Assembly (NCBI RefSeq): GCF_022712195.1
Contig: NZ_JALAGY010000026.1
Coordinates: 1-56,260, forward strand
Source: Corynebacterium sp.
GTDB taxonomy: Bacteria; Actinomycetota; Actinomycetes; Mycobacteriales; Mycobacteriaceae
Direction of reading: 5' to 3'
DNA length: 56,260 bases
The notes below the pieces were generated by a model. It worked only from the letters and a program-made list of their open reading frames with translations. It was not told the DNA's origin and did no database searches. Positions within the stretch are counted from its first letter, which is position 1; each line of letters opens with the position of its first letter. Below are positions 38,891 through 47,159 of the stretch, piece after piece. A program made the translations under genes and the position numbers.

Positions 38891-38917
38891 GGCCGGGGGA
38901 GCAGTCCTACCCCGGCC
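38891..38917 (+). terminator. Hairpin after the major tail protein
   Basis: GGCCGGGG and CCCCGGCC pair perfectly around AGCAGTCCTA. It lies just after the stop codon and is followed by CTGACC, not a U-run. It may stabilise the abundant upstream message. Confidence 0.45.
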
Positions 38918-38954
38918 CTGACCTGTACCCGACCGACCCGAGTGAGGAGGCCTG

Positions 38955-39419
38955 ATGGCTGACTACGAGAAGATCAACTGGCGCAACGGGGAAGAGGGCG
39001 GCACGCCCACCTCCGCGGCCAACTTCAACCACATGGACGACGGCATCGCGACGGCGGCACAGGCTGCTGCCGACGCTCAGTCGGCCGCGGCGGCTGCCCA
39101 GTCCGCTGCGTCCCGGGCACTGACCCCGGACTCCACGCTGGACATGACGAAAATCGGCGAGACCACGGGCTACTCCCGTGACCTGATGCGCGTCGAATCT
39201 GCCGCAGCCGCACGGACGCACCTCGGCGCGGGTACGTCGTCCCTGACGATCGGCACGACCGGGAACACGGCCGCCGCCGGCAACCACAAGCACAGCTACA
39301 ACGACCTGGAGGACCGACCGACCATCCCCGATGTGTCCGGCCTGGTGTCCCAGGAGGACTTCGACGCGCTCGCGGCACGAGTCGCAGCACTCGAAGCCGC
39401 CGCCGAGCCCGGCGAGTAG
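38955..39419 (+). CDS. Small fibre-like protein with HxH motif
   Basis: The 154-residue protein has a helical Ala/Gln-rich stretch (AAQAAADAQSAAAAAQSAAS), then SSLTIGTTGN and GNHKHSYNDLED with the HxH metal-binding pattern of trimeric fibre proteins, and a final coiled coil. It resembles a miniature of the large tail fibre at 50120. Its position between major tail protein and chaperones is unusual for a fibre, so a tube-decorating or head-fibre function should be considered. Confidence 0.62.
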   Translation: MADYEKINWRNGEEGGTPTSAANFNHMDDGIATAAQAAADAQSAAAAAQSAASRALTPDSTLDMTKIGETTGYSRDLMRVESAAAARTHLGAGTSSLTIGTTGNTAAAGNHKHSYNDLEDRPTIPDVSGLVSQEDFDALAARVAALEAAAEPGE

Positions 39420-39438
39420 CACGCTGCACCACGGGTGT

Positions 39439-39485
39439 GGGGTGCGGGGAACCCTGTCAGGTCCTCGCCCCGCACCCCTCACTTT
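39439..39485 (+). terminator. Strong terminator in front of the tail chaperone gene
   Basis: GGGGTGCGGGG (39439-39449) and CCCCGCACCCC (39468-39478) make a perfect 11-bp stem followed by TCACTTTT. It lies 50 bases before the chaperone start and is one of the strongest hairpins in the prophage. Confidence 0.8.
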
Positions 39486-39534
39486 TCGCCTGCGTAAGCG
39501 GACCTGACACACCAACTTTCTAGGAGGACCTGAC

Positions 39535-39924
39535 ATGTCCAATCTCAACCTGACCGAACTGCTCGCACAGCGCGCCGAAGCCACCGGCGCCCAGGAGGGC
39601 CGCGTCCCCTTCGACTTCGAGGCCACCGCCGGACCGAAGAAGGGCGAGAACCTCACCTTCACCGTCCGCGACCAGATGACCTTCACCGACGAGGACTGGG
39701 ACGACCTCAACGACATCCGCGACGACGACGGCACCCTCGAGGACGTCGCCGTCTTCTGGATGGGCGAGGACGAGTGGGACCGCTTCGTCGAAGCGGGCGG
39801 CACCCCCGCGATGATCGCCTTCATCATCCAGGAGAAGGCGAAGCGGGAGCAGGAGGCTGACAGCTCCGGACGCCCTACACGGCGCAATCGCTCGCAGCGT
39901 CGCACGGCGGCGCGGAAGCGCTAG
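39535..39924 (+). CDS. Tail assembly chaperone (gpG-like)
   Basis: The 129-residue acidic protein starts MSNLNLTELLAQRAEATGAQ, then DEDWDDLNDIRDDDGTLEDV, with a basic tail QRRTAARKR. It is followed by a second chaperone segment in another frame, as in lambda gpG/gpGT. GAGGACCTGAC precedes ATG 39535. It should help load the tape measure during tail assembly. Confidence 0.82.
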   Translation: MSNLNLTELLAQRAEATGAQEGRVPFDFEATAGPKKGENLTFTVRDQMTFTDEDWDDLNDIRDDDGTLEDVAVFWMGEDEWDRFVEAGGTPAMIAFIIQEKAKREQEADSSGRPTRRNRSQRRTAARKR

Positions 39925-40289
39925 AGGCCGCCCTCGAGCGCTGCTACCACCGTGACGTCATGGCCGAGTACTGGCGCGGGGAGATCACCCTGCGAAAGCT
40001 GCGGGTGCTGACCGAGGGTCTGCCCCAGGTTGGGCCGCACACCCGCCACCAGACCAACGGCATCGAGTACTCCTACTCGGACTCGATGCTGTGGATCCTG
40101 ATCTGGGCCGTGTGGGTCAACACCGTCAGCGCCCGGCAGGTCGCCGGTGACAAGAAGGCGAAGATGCCTGCCGACAAGATGCCGACGTACCCGTGGACCA
40201 AGCCGGAGAAATCCGGGGGTCAGGGGCTGTCCGGCGATCTCGGCGACTACGACCAGGGCGAAGTCCTGGACTGGCTCGACAATCTGTAG
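39861..40289 (+). CDS. Tail assembly chaperone extension (gpT-like), made by frameshift
   Basis: This frame is open only after 39860 and overlaps the end of gpG by 64 bases. It is one base behind gpG's frame and has no good start of its own. It reads QLRTPYTAQSLAASHGG, then EALEAALERCYHRDVMAEYW and ITLRKLRVLTEGLP, the conserved gpT pattern. A -1 (or +2) shift inside 39861-39924 is therefore expected. No canonical slippery heptamer is seen. Confidence 0.82.
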   Translation, partial: QLRTPYTAQSLAASHGGAEALEAALERCYHRDVMAEYWRGEITLRKLRVLTEGLPQVGPHTRHQTNGIEYSYSDSMLWILIWAVWVNTVSARQVAGDKKAKMPADKMPTYPWTKPEKSGGQGLSGDLGDYDQGEVLDWLDNL

Positions 40290-40297
40290 GAGGTCCC

Positions 40298-43200
40298 ATG
40301 TCCGAGGTCTGGGTGCCCGTGCTCGCGAGCATGAAGGGCTTCATCGCCGAGGTGAACAAGGGCGCCGGTCAGGCGTCCAAGTCCGCCGGAGCCGTCCTGG
40401 AACGGGACCTCGGGGAAGCGGGAAAGCGCGGCGGCAAGTCCGCCGCCGAGTCGCTCGCCCAGCAGATGGGGCAGGCGTCGTCGAAGGTCGCGGCCGCCCG
40501 GAAGAAGGAGGCGGCCGCAGCATCGGACCTCCGGGTCGCCGAGGAGCAGCTCGACCAGATCCGTAAGCGCGGAGACGCATCCTCCGGCCAGATCATGGCC
40601 GCCGAGGCGAAAGTGGAGGACGCCCGCCGCCGGCAGGAGTCCGCATCCACCCGTCTCGGCGCTGCGGAGAAGGACCTACAGGCCGTGCGTGACGGTGGCG
40701 AAGCTCGCACGTCGAGCGTCGTCACCGCCGAGAACAAACTTGAAGACGCACGGCTGAAGGCCGAGGCGGCGTCCGACAAGGTCGCCGTGGCCGAGCAGAA
40801 GGCTCAGGACGCCCGGGATGCTTCCCTGGCGGCCACGCAGAAGGCCGAGGGCGCCGAGGTTCAGCTCGCCCTGGCGAAGGCCGAGCACGGAGAGTCCTCG
40901 AAGCAGGCCACCGCCGCGGAGAAGGAGCTCGAGCGGGCCCGCAAGCAGGCGGACACGGCCACGGTCGCTGCGGAGAAGGCAGAGGGGCAGGTGAGCCGTG
41001 CCCGCGCCGATTCGCAGTCTGCGACGGAGTCCGCGGAGGTCGCCGAGCTGAGTCTCGCGGCCGCGCAGGAGAAGTCCGCCGAGGCCGCCCGTAAGGCGGG
41101 AGATGCGGCGAGCGAGGCGGCGGGGGAGACCCGTGCCATGAGCTCGGAGCTCGCCGGCGCTGAGCCGGCAGCCGAGGGGCTGTCCCTCGGGCTCGGTGAC
41201 CTGGCGAAGAACGCCGGACTCGCCGCAGCGGCCTTCATGGGCGTGCAGGGGATCGGTGACACGATCTCCGCCGGATTCTACAAGGTGTCGGCCATCGAGG
41301 ACACGACGGCGTCCCTGGGGATCCTGATGGGCTCCGCAGACGAGGCGTCCACCCTGATGGACGATCTGACCGAGTCCAACATGAAGACCCCGTACTCGTT
41401 CGACGCCTGGTCCGAGGCAGGAAAGAACCTGGTCGCTTTCGGCCTGGAAGCTGAGGACGTCACCGACACCGTCATGGCGCTCGGTGAAGCCGCGGCCGCC
41501 TCCGGTAAGGGCGAGCAGGCCCTGGCGTCGATGGGTGACGCGTGGGGCAAGGCCGCAGCGTCCGGCAAGATCAGCATGGACCTGATCAACTCCCTCGCCC
41601 AGGGCGGCGTCAACGGGCTGACGATCCTCGCCAACCACTTCGACGTCACCACCGAGGAGATGCAGAAGATGATCTCCGGCGGCACGGTGCCGATGGAGGA
41701 GGCGTTCGACGCCCTGACGACCGGGATCATGGAGGGGTCCGACGGTATCGCCGGGTCGACGATGGCGATGACCGGCGTCATGGACGAGATGTCGCAGACC
41801 ACCTCCGGCCAGCTCGGCCTGCTGAAAATGTCGTTCGTCAACCTCGCGGGCGACATCATGAAGCTGCTGATGCCGGCCATCAAGACCCTCGCCTCGGCGG
41901 GGTCGAACTTGATCGGCGTCATCCGTGGCCTGATCTCCGACTTCCTCGAGGGCGAGGGCGTCATGGGCGCATTCCGTAGCGTCCTGGGCACTCTGTCGCC
42001 GATCATGAAGCCCCTGGCCGCCGCCGTCGGCGCGGTGACCGCAGCACTGGGCCTGATGAAGCTCGGGATGCTGGCGCAGGCTGGCGCCACCGGCATCGCC
42101 ACGAAGGCCACGACACTCTTCCGCGGCGCGCTGAACCTCCTGGTCAAGCACCCGATCGTCGCGGCTATCGCCGCGGTGGTGGGTGCACTGACCTGGTTCT
42201 TCACCTCGACCGAGACCGGCCGGGCCCTGTGGGAGAAGCTCATGGACGCGCTCAAGGGCGCGTGGTCCTGGCTCACCGGAACTTTCGCCCCGGTTTTCGA
42301 CTGGATCGGCGAGAAGTTCGGACTGCTCAAGGCCGCGTGGGAGGAGATCACTGCGGCCTTCTCCGGCGGCGACTGGGGCACCGGTGCCCTGACCGCACTG
42401 GTCGGGGCGGACAACGCTGAGTGGATCGTCAGCACCGTCGAGCGCGTCGGTGACGCTCTCGGCACCGTATGGGACCTGCTCAAGCAACTGCCCGCCCTCG
42501 CCGGCGGGGTGTGGGACATCCTGTTCAACGGGGACTACACCGGCCTGCCCTTCGGACTCGAGGAAGACAGCGGCATCGTCGACTTCCTGTTCAGGCTGAG
42601 GGACGCGGCCATGACCGTCGGCGGAATCCTCAAGGACACCCTCGGCGGCGCCCTGTCGTCACTGTGGGACGCCCTCAAGAACGTCGGCGGGTCCGTGCTC
42701 GAGGTCGGCAAGGCGCTCGGCGGCGCGTGGATCGACGCCCTCAAGTCCGGGTGGGAAGCCGTCACCAGCCTGTGGGAGGGACTGCGGAAGCTGTGGGACG
42801 TCCTGTCCCCGCTGCTGCTGCCGGTCCTGAAGATCGTCGGCGCCGTCGTCGGCGGTGTCGTCCTCGGCGCGATCATGGCCGCGGCGAAGGCCTTCGAGTT
42901 CATCGCAGGGGTCGTGAAGATCGCGGCCGGAGTATTCTCCTGGCTGGTCGACACCGTGATCGTCCCGCTGATCGGATGGTTCGGCGACCTCGCCGAGTTC
43001 CTCGGCGGGGCGCTGTCCGGCGCGTTCTCCGGGTTCGGAACCCTCGTCGAGGGCATCTGGACCGGGATCAAGTTCGCGTGGGAGTCGATCCTGAAGCCCG
43101 TCTTCGACGCCCTGTGGACCGTCGTGTCGACCACCCTCGGGGTAATCGGCACGATCATCCTCGCCCCGCTGCTCCTGGCGTGGGAGGTCCTGTCCTGGGG

Positions 43201-46200
43201 CATCAGCGCGGCGTGGGAGAACATCATCAAGCCGGCGTGGGACGCTCTGTCCACGGTGATCAGCTGGCTGTGGTCTAGCGTGCTGCAGCCGATCTTCGGC
43301 TACATCGGCAGCGCATGGTCCCTGCTCGGCAGCGCGATCCGCGCCATCTACGACTCGGTCATCAAGCCGGCGTGGAATGCCGTCGCCTCGGCGGCGAGCT
43401 GGCTGTGGAACACGATCCTCTCGCCGATCTTCTCGAGTAGCGGCACCGGATGGTCGAATCTCGGATCCGGCATCCGGTCCGTCTACGACTCGGTCATCAA
43501 GCCGGCGTGGGACTCGGTCGCCACCGCCATCCAGTGGCTGTGGAACACCATCTTCTCCCCGGTCGTCGACCGGATGAAGGAAGCCTGGTCCGGTCTCGGA
43601 TCCGGCATCCGGTCGGTCTACGACTCGGTGATCTCCCCGGCGTTCGACGCGCTGAAGAACGGCCTGTCGAAGGTACGCGACTTCTTCGGCACCGTCGTCG
43701 ACGGCATCAAGGGAGTGTGGGAGCGACTTCGCTCTATCCTCGCCAAGCCGATCAACTTCATGATCCGCGAGGTGTACAACGGCGGCATCCTGAAGGCGTG
43801 GAATACCATCGCCGGTTTCCTGCCCGGGCTCAAGGAGGCGCAACCAGCCAAGGAAATTCCTGGGTACGCCACCGGTGGCCGGATCTCCGGCCCCGGAACC
43901 GGAACCTCGGACGATGTTCTGATGTGGGGCTCCAACGGCGAGCACATGTGGACCGAAGCCGAAGTCCAAAAGGCCGGCGGCCACGGCGCGATCTACGCCA
44001 TGCGCGAGATGATCGCGCAGGGCGACGCCTTCACCTTCGATGGCCACGGCGGACTGGTCAGCCTGCCGAACAAGGTAGACAACGACGCCGGCGACCTCGC
44101 CGGCGCCGCACCAGGCCTGTTCCTCCCCGCATTCGCCAAGGGCGGAGAAATCCGCCCCGAGTGGGAGTCGCAGCTCGAGCGCGGCCATGCGTACGCCCAA
44201 AAGGTCGCCCCCGGGCCGTACGTGCTCGGCGGAAGCTCCGGCGGCGCGCCGGGTGGTCCGACGGACTGCTCGGGGTTCATGTCAGAGATCGCCGATGTGA
44301 TCATCGGCGGTCCCGGCGGGACACGTCAGTGGGCAACGTCGACGTTCCCCGGCCCCCAGGTCGGCGCGTGGGACCGGGGCCTGGGACCGGGCTTCTCGGT
44401 CGGTATCCACGATGATCCGGGTGGGCCCGGCGGTGGTCACACTGCTGGCACTCTGTCTGCGGTCGGGAAATTCTCGGCGGTCAACGTGGAGTCCGGTGGT
44501 GGTACCGGCCAGGGCGCGACCTACGGTGGCGCTGCGGTCGGTGCGGACCACTCGCAGTTCCCCGACAAGTGGCACCTGAAGATCGGCGCGGACGGCGCTT
44601 TCGAGTCCGGCGGCGGCGGAGGTGGCCCGTCACCTGCGGAGAAGTCCTCGTACCTCCGCGACAAGGTCAAGGACATCTTCGATGAGCTGCTGAACCCGAT
44701 CAAGGCCTCGTTCGCTTCGGCAATCGGGGAGCCCCCGCCCGAGTGGCTGGGGATTCCTCCGGAGGCGATGTCGAGGACTAAGAACAAGACGATCGACTTC
44801 CTGTTCGATCGGATCGAGGATCTCGGTAGCCTCCTCGGCGGCGCGTACAACAAGGCCAAGGACATCGGCTCGGCGATCGCCGACGGTGTGTCCTCGGCAG
44901 CGAGCTGGGTCGGGGACAAGGCAACCGGTCTTTTCCGTGACAAGGGCGGCTGGATCCCGAACGGGATGTCCATCGTCCGCAACGAGACCGGCCGGCCGGA
45001 GGCTGTGCTCAACTGGGAGCAGGTCGAGGCGATCAAGAAGATGATCGACCACTTCGGCGTCGGGTACTCACCCGTCGCGGAGGCGGAGAAGATCCTGCGG
45101 AACCCGACCGAGGGTGGGTCCACTCCTCAGGAGGCCGTGCAGGGCGGCACCCAGGTAGCCCAGCACGTCTTCGCTGAGGAGATGGGCGACAAGTCCGCCC
45201 TGGAGCACGCCACGGACGCGGTGTTCGACTTCTTCGGCATGGGTGACAGCCTGACGAAGAAGCTGGTCACCACCCCGGCGAATGAGTTGGCACCGATGCC
45301 GGACTGGTACACCAAGGACCAGGGCGGCGACGCGGAGTCCACCGCGGTCGACACGGCCACCGCGGCCACGACGGCGTCCGACGTGTCGGGCGCTGGCGTG
45401 GTGATGGAGGATCTGACCACGACGGATGACCTGCAGGTCACCGCCGAGGTAGAGCCTGCTGCTGTGGCGGCCGCGACGGCTCCCGTGCCTGCGGTTGCAG
45501 GACAGTCAGAGTCGCTAGTGGTGGATCTCGACGAGATCGACCCGGACCGGCACAAGAAGCCGTCGGGCGGCCCCGAGGGGTACGTCTACGGCATCGTGCA
45601 GTCGGCCCAGGACCACGGTCTGCCCGCGTCGGGAGCGAGAATCGGCGTCGCCACCGCTCTGGTGGAGGCGGGCGACCCGCTGCAGATGTGGGCGAACAAC
45701 GCGGTCCCGGAGTCGCTGAACTACCCGCACGATGCCGTCGGGTCTGACCACGACTCGGTCGGGCTGTTCCAGCAGCGTGACAACGGGGCGTGGGGCACCG
45801 TCGCCCAGCGCATGGACCCGTATGACAGTGCGGGGATGTTCTTCGACGCGATGCTGCAGAAATTCCCGAACTGGGAGTCCATGGACCCCGGCGCTGTGGC
45901 GCAGGGCGTGCAGGTCTCCGCGTTCCCCGACCGGTACGCCACGAAGATGGGGAGGGCCGAGCAGCTCGTCATGGAGGCCGGCCTGTACGACTCCGGCGGC
46001 ACCCTGCCGCCCGGAGCCCTCGCGGTGAACCTCAGCGATTCCCCGGAGCACGTCTTCACCGACGACGCGATGGAGAATTTCGTCGACGCGACCGGCGACA
46101 TGAAGGTCGCCGCGGCCGACCTCTCGGACTCCGCAGAGCCCGAGGGGCCGGTCATCGCCGCACCCGAGGTCGAGGCCCCGTCCATCGACGACCGCGACGA

Positions 46201-46366
46201 CGACACGGGACGCCCCGTCTACGTCGTCGTCAACGTCGACGGTGACGAGGTCCTCGCCAAGCGGGTCGACGACGTTGAGGACCAGGTCGAGATCAACACC
46301 GCCGAGCTCAAGAAGCAGAAGACGGCCCGCCGGGCTGTCGATGCCGGAGTCAGGCTGCTGACGTAA
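40298..46366 (+). CDS. Tape measure protein with NlpC/P60-like and lytic transglycosylase-like segments
   Basis: The 2022-residue protein has a long Ala/Lys/Glu coiled-coil start (about residues 30-330) and hydrophobic membrane-active stretches at about 610-680. Tandem 45-residue repeats lie at 43316-43720. A DCSGF motif (Cys1324) with HTAG (His1381) resembles NlpC/P60 peptidases. A C-terminal VGLFQQR region (about residues 1760-1880) resembles SLT-type domains. The length predicts a tail of roughly 300 nm by the usual 0.15 nm per residue rule. ATG 40298 follows AGGAGGTCCC. Confidence 0.92.
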   Translation: MSEVWVPVLASMKGFIAEVNKGAGQASKSAGAVLERDLGEAGKRGGKSAAESLAQQMGQASSKVAAARKKEAAAASDLRVAEEQLDQIRKRGDASSGQIMAAEAKVEDARRRQESASTRLGAAEKDLQAVRDGGEARTSSVVTAENKLEDARLKAEAASDKVAVAEQKAQDARDASLAATQKAEGAEVQLALAKAEHGESSKQATAAEKELERARKQADTATVAAEKAEGQVSRARADSQSATESAEVAELSLAAAQEKSAEAARKAGDAASEAAGETRAMSSELAGAEPAAEGLSLGLGDLAKNAGLAAAAFMGVQGIGDTISAGFYKVSAIEDTTASLGILMGSADEASTLMDDLTESNMKTPYSFDAWSEAGKNLVAFGLEAEDVTDTVMALGEAAAASGKGEQALASMGDAWGKAAASGKISMDLINSLAQGGVNGLTILANHFDVTTEEMQKMISGGTVPMEEAFDALTTGIMEGSDGIAGSTMAMTGVMDEMSQTTSGQLGLLKMSFVNLAGDIMKLLMPAIKTLASAGSNLIGVIRGLISDFLEGEGVMGAFRSVLGTLSPIMKPLAAAVGAVTAALGLMKLGMLAQAGATGIATKATTLFRGALNLLVKHPIVAAIAAVVGALTWFFTSTETGRALWEKLMDALKGAWSWLTGTFAPVFDWIGEKFGLLKAAWEEITAAFSGGDWGTGALTALVGADNAEWIVSTVERVGDALGTVWDLLKQLPALAGGVWDILFNGDYTGLPFGLEEDSGIVDFLFRLRDAAMTVGGILKDTLGGALSSLWDALKNVGGSVLEVGKALGGAWIDALKSGWEAVTSLWEGLRKLWDVLSPLLLPVLKIVGAVVGGVVLGAIMAAAKAFEFIAGVVKIAAGVFSWLVDTVIVPLIGWFGDLAEFLGGALSGAFSGFGTLVEGIWTGIKFAWESILKPVFDALWTVVSTTLGVIGTIILAPLLLAWEVLSWGISAAWENIIKPAWDALSTVISWLWSSVLQPIFGYIGSAWSLLGSAIRAIYDSVIKPAWNAVASAASWLWNTILSPIFSSSGTGWSNLGSGIRSVYDSVIKPAWDSVATAIQWLWNTIFSPVVDRMKEAWSGLGSGIRSVYDSVISPAFDALKNGLSKVRDFFGTVVDGIKGVWERLRSILAKPINFMIREVYNGGILKAWNTIAGFLPGLKEAQPAKEIPGYATGGRISGPGTGTSDDVLMWGSNGEHMWTEAEVQKAGGHGAIYAMREMIAQGDAFTFDGHGGLVSLPNKVDNDAGDLAGAAPGLFLPAFAKGGEIRPEWESQLERGHAYAQKVAPGPYVLGGSSGGAPGGPTDCSGFMSEIADVIIGGPGGTRQWATSTFPGPQVGAWDRGLGPGFSVGIHDDPGGPGGGHTAGTLSAVGKFSAVNVESGGGTGQGATYGGAAVGADHSQFPDKWHLKIGADGAFESGGGGGGPSPAEKSSYLRDKVKDIFDELLNPIKASFASAIGEPPPEWLGIPPEAMSRTKNKTIDFLFDRIEDLGSLLGGAYNKAKDIGSAIADGVSSAASWVGDKATGLFRDKGGWIPNGMSIVRNETGRPEAVLNWEQVEAIKKMIDHFGVGYSPVAEAEKILRNPTEGGSTPQEAVQGGTQVAQHVFAEEMGDKSALEHATDAVFDFFGMGDSLTKKLVTTPANELAPMPDWYTKDQGGDAESTAVDTATAATTASDVSGAGVVMEDLTTTDDLQVTAEVEPAAVAAATAPVPAVAGQSESLVVDLDEIDPDRHKKPSGGPEGYVYGIVQSAQDHGLPASGARIGVATALVEAGDPLQMWANNAVPESLNYPHDAVGSDHDSVGLFQQRDNGAWGTVAQRMDPYDSAGMFFDAMLQKFPNWESMDPGAVAQGVQVSAFPDRYATKMGRAEQLVMEAGLYDSGGTLPPGALAVNLSDSPEHVFTDDAMENFVDATGDMKVAAADLSDSAEPEGPVIAAPEVEAPSIDDRDDDTGRPVYVVVNVDGDEVLAKRVDDVEDQVEINTAELKKQKTARRAVDAGVRLLT
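43316..43720 (+). repeat. Tandem 45-residue repeats in the tape measure gene
   Basis: Three copies of a 135-base unit begin at TGG codons at 43316, 43451 and 43586. Each encodes W-x-x-LGS-x-IR-x-YDSVI followed by P-A-W/F-D/N and a WLW-like stretch. A shorter related copy starts at 43214. The exact 135-base period shows duplication within the gene; such units can change tail length in whole steps. Confidence 0.78.
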
Positions 46367-46378
46367 GGAGGTGATCCG

Positions 46379-47158
46379 GTGGATCAGATGCAGGTCGATC
46401 TCACCGACCGGTGGGGCATCCAGTGGGCACTGACGGGCAACGCCCCCGGCCGCCCCGGGGTGCACCTGATGGGGCCGGTAGGCCTGGCGTCACCGATCCA
46501 GGTGACCGCCAGGCAGACCACCTCCCAGGTCGGGGTATCCGCCGTCTCGTGGAAATCGGAGCAGATGGAGGCCACCTGGAAGATCGGCTTCCGCGGCGAC
46601 GACCAGCCGCTTTCCGAGACCTGGGCGATGTTCCTCCGAGGGCTGACCCCACTGGTGCCGTCCACCCTGCGGGTGAAGGTCCCCAAGCGTGGCATCCTCA
46701 CCTGCCCGGTGGTGAGGACATCCGTCGACCCCGAGCCAGACAAGAGCCCGTACACCCGAGGGCTGAAATCGCTGATCGTCGACATCCCCGTCACCTCGTA
46801 CCAGGGGTGCTGGCACGGGGAGACCGTGTCGCACCGCGGCCCGTCGACCCTCGCGAACTCGGGTGACCTGCCGTCCTGGCCGGTGGTGCAGTGGTCCGGC
46901 GCTGGCGCGTCGGTCACCGCCCCCGGCATCGGCGAGGTCGCCCTACCGGACACCGGCGGCCGCACCGCGGTCCTGGAGACCGACCCCGCATTCGCGTCCC
47001 GAGTGACGGTCGACGGGGTCGACGCCCCCGACCTGTGGCGCGGCATGCGGGGCCGGTTGTTCCCCGCACCGGTGGACGCCCACAGCACCGCCCGTTGGAC
47101 GTTCGACGGGTGCGTGGGACGTCTGACCTCACGGCATTCACACATGTGGAGGTGGTGA
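46379..47158 (+). CDS. Distal tail protein-like
   Basis: The 259-residue protein has a beta-rich N-terminus (VDLTDRWGIQWALTGNAPGR), then LRVKVPKRGILTCPVVRTSV and VDIPVTSYQGCWHGE. Position immediately after the tape measure matches Dit. GTG 46379 follows AAGGAGGTGATCC. The distal tail ring joins tube and tip. Confidence 0.7.
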   Translation: MDQMQVDLTDRWGIQWALTGNAPGRPGVHLMGPVGLASPIQVTARQTTSQVGVSAVSWKSEQMEATWKIGFRGDDQPLSETWAMFLRGLTPLVPSTLRVKVPKRGILTCPVVRTSVDPEPDKSPYTRGLKSLIVDIPVTSYQGCWHGETVSHRGPSTLANSGDLPSWPVVQWSGAGASVTAPGIGEVALPDTGGRTAVLETDPAFASRVTVDGVDAPDLWRGMRGRLFPAPVDAHSTARWTFDGCVGRLTSRHSHMWRW

Positions 47159-47159
47159 C

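Noticed and set aside
42659..44200. Leftward 513-residue frame opposite the tape measure gene
   Set aside because: Antisense shadow rich in Asp/Gly/Arg without any domain; the tape measure frame is continuous and has its expected neighbours.
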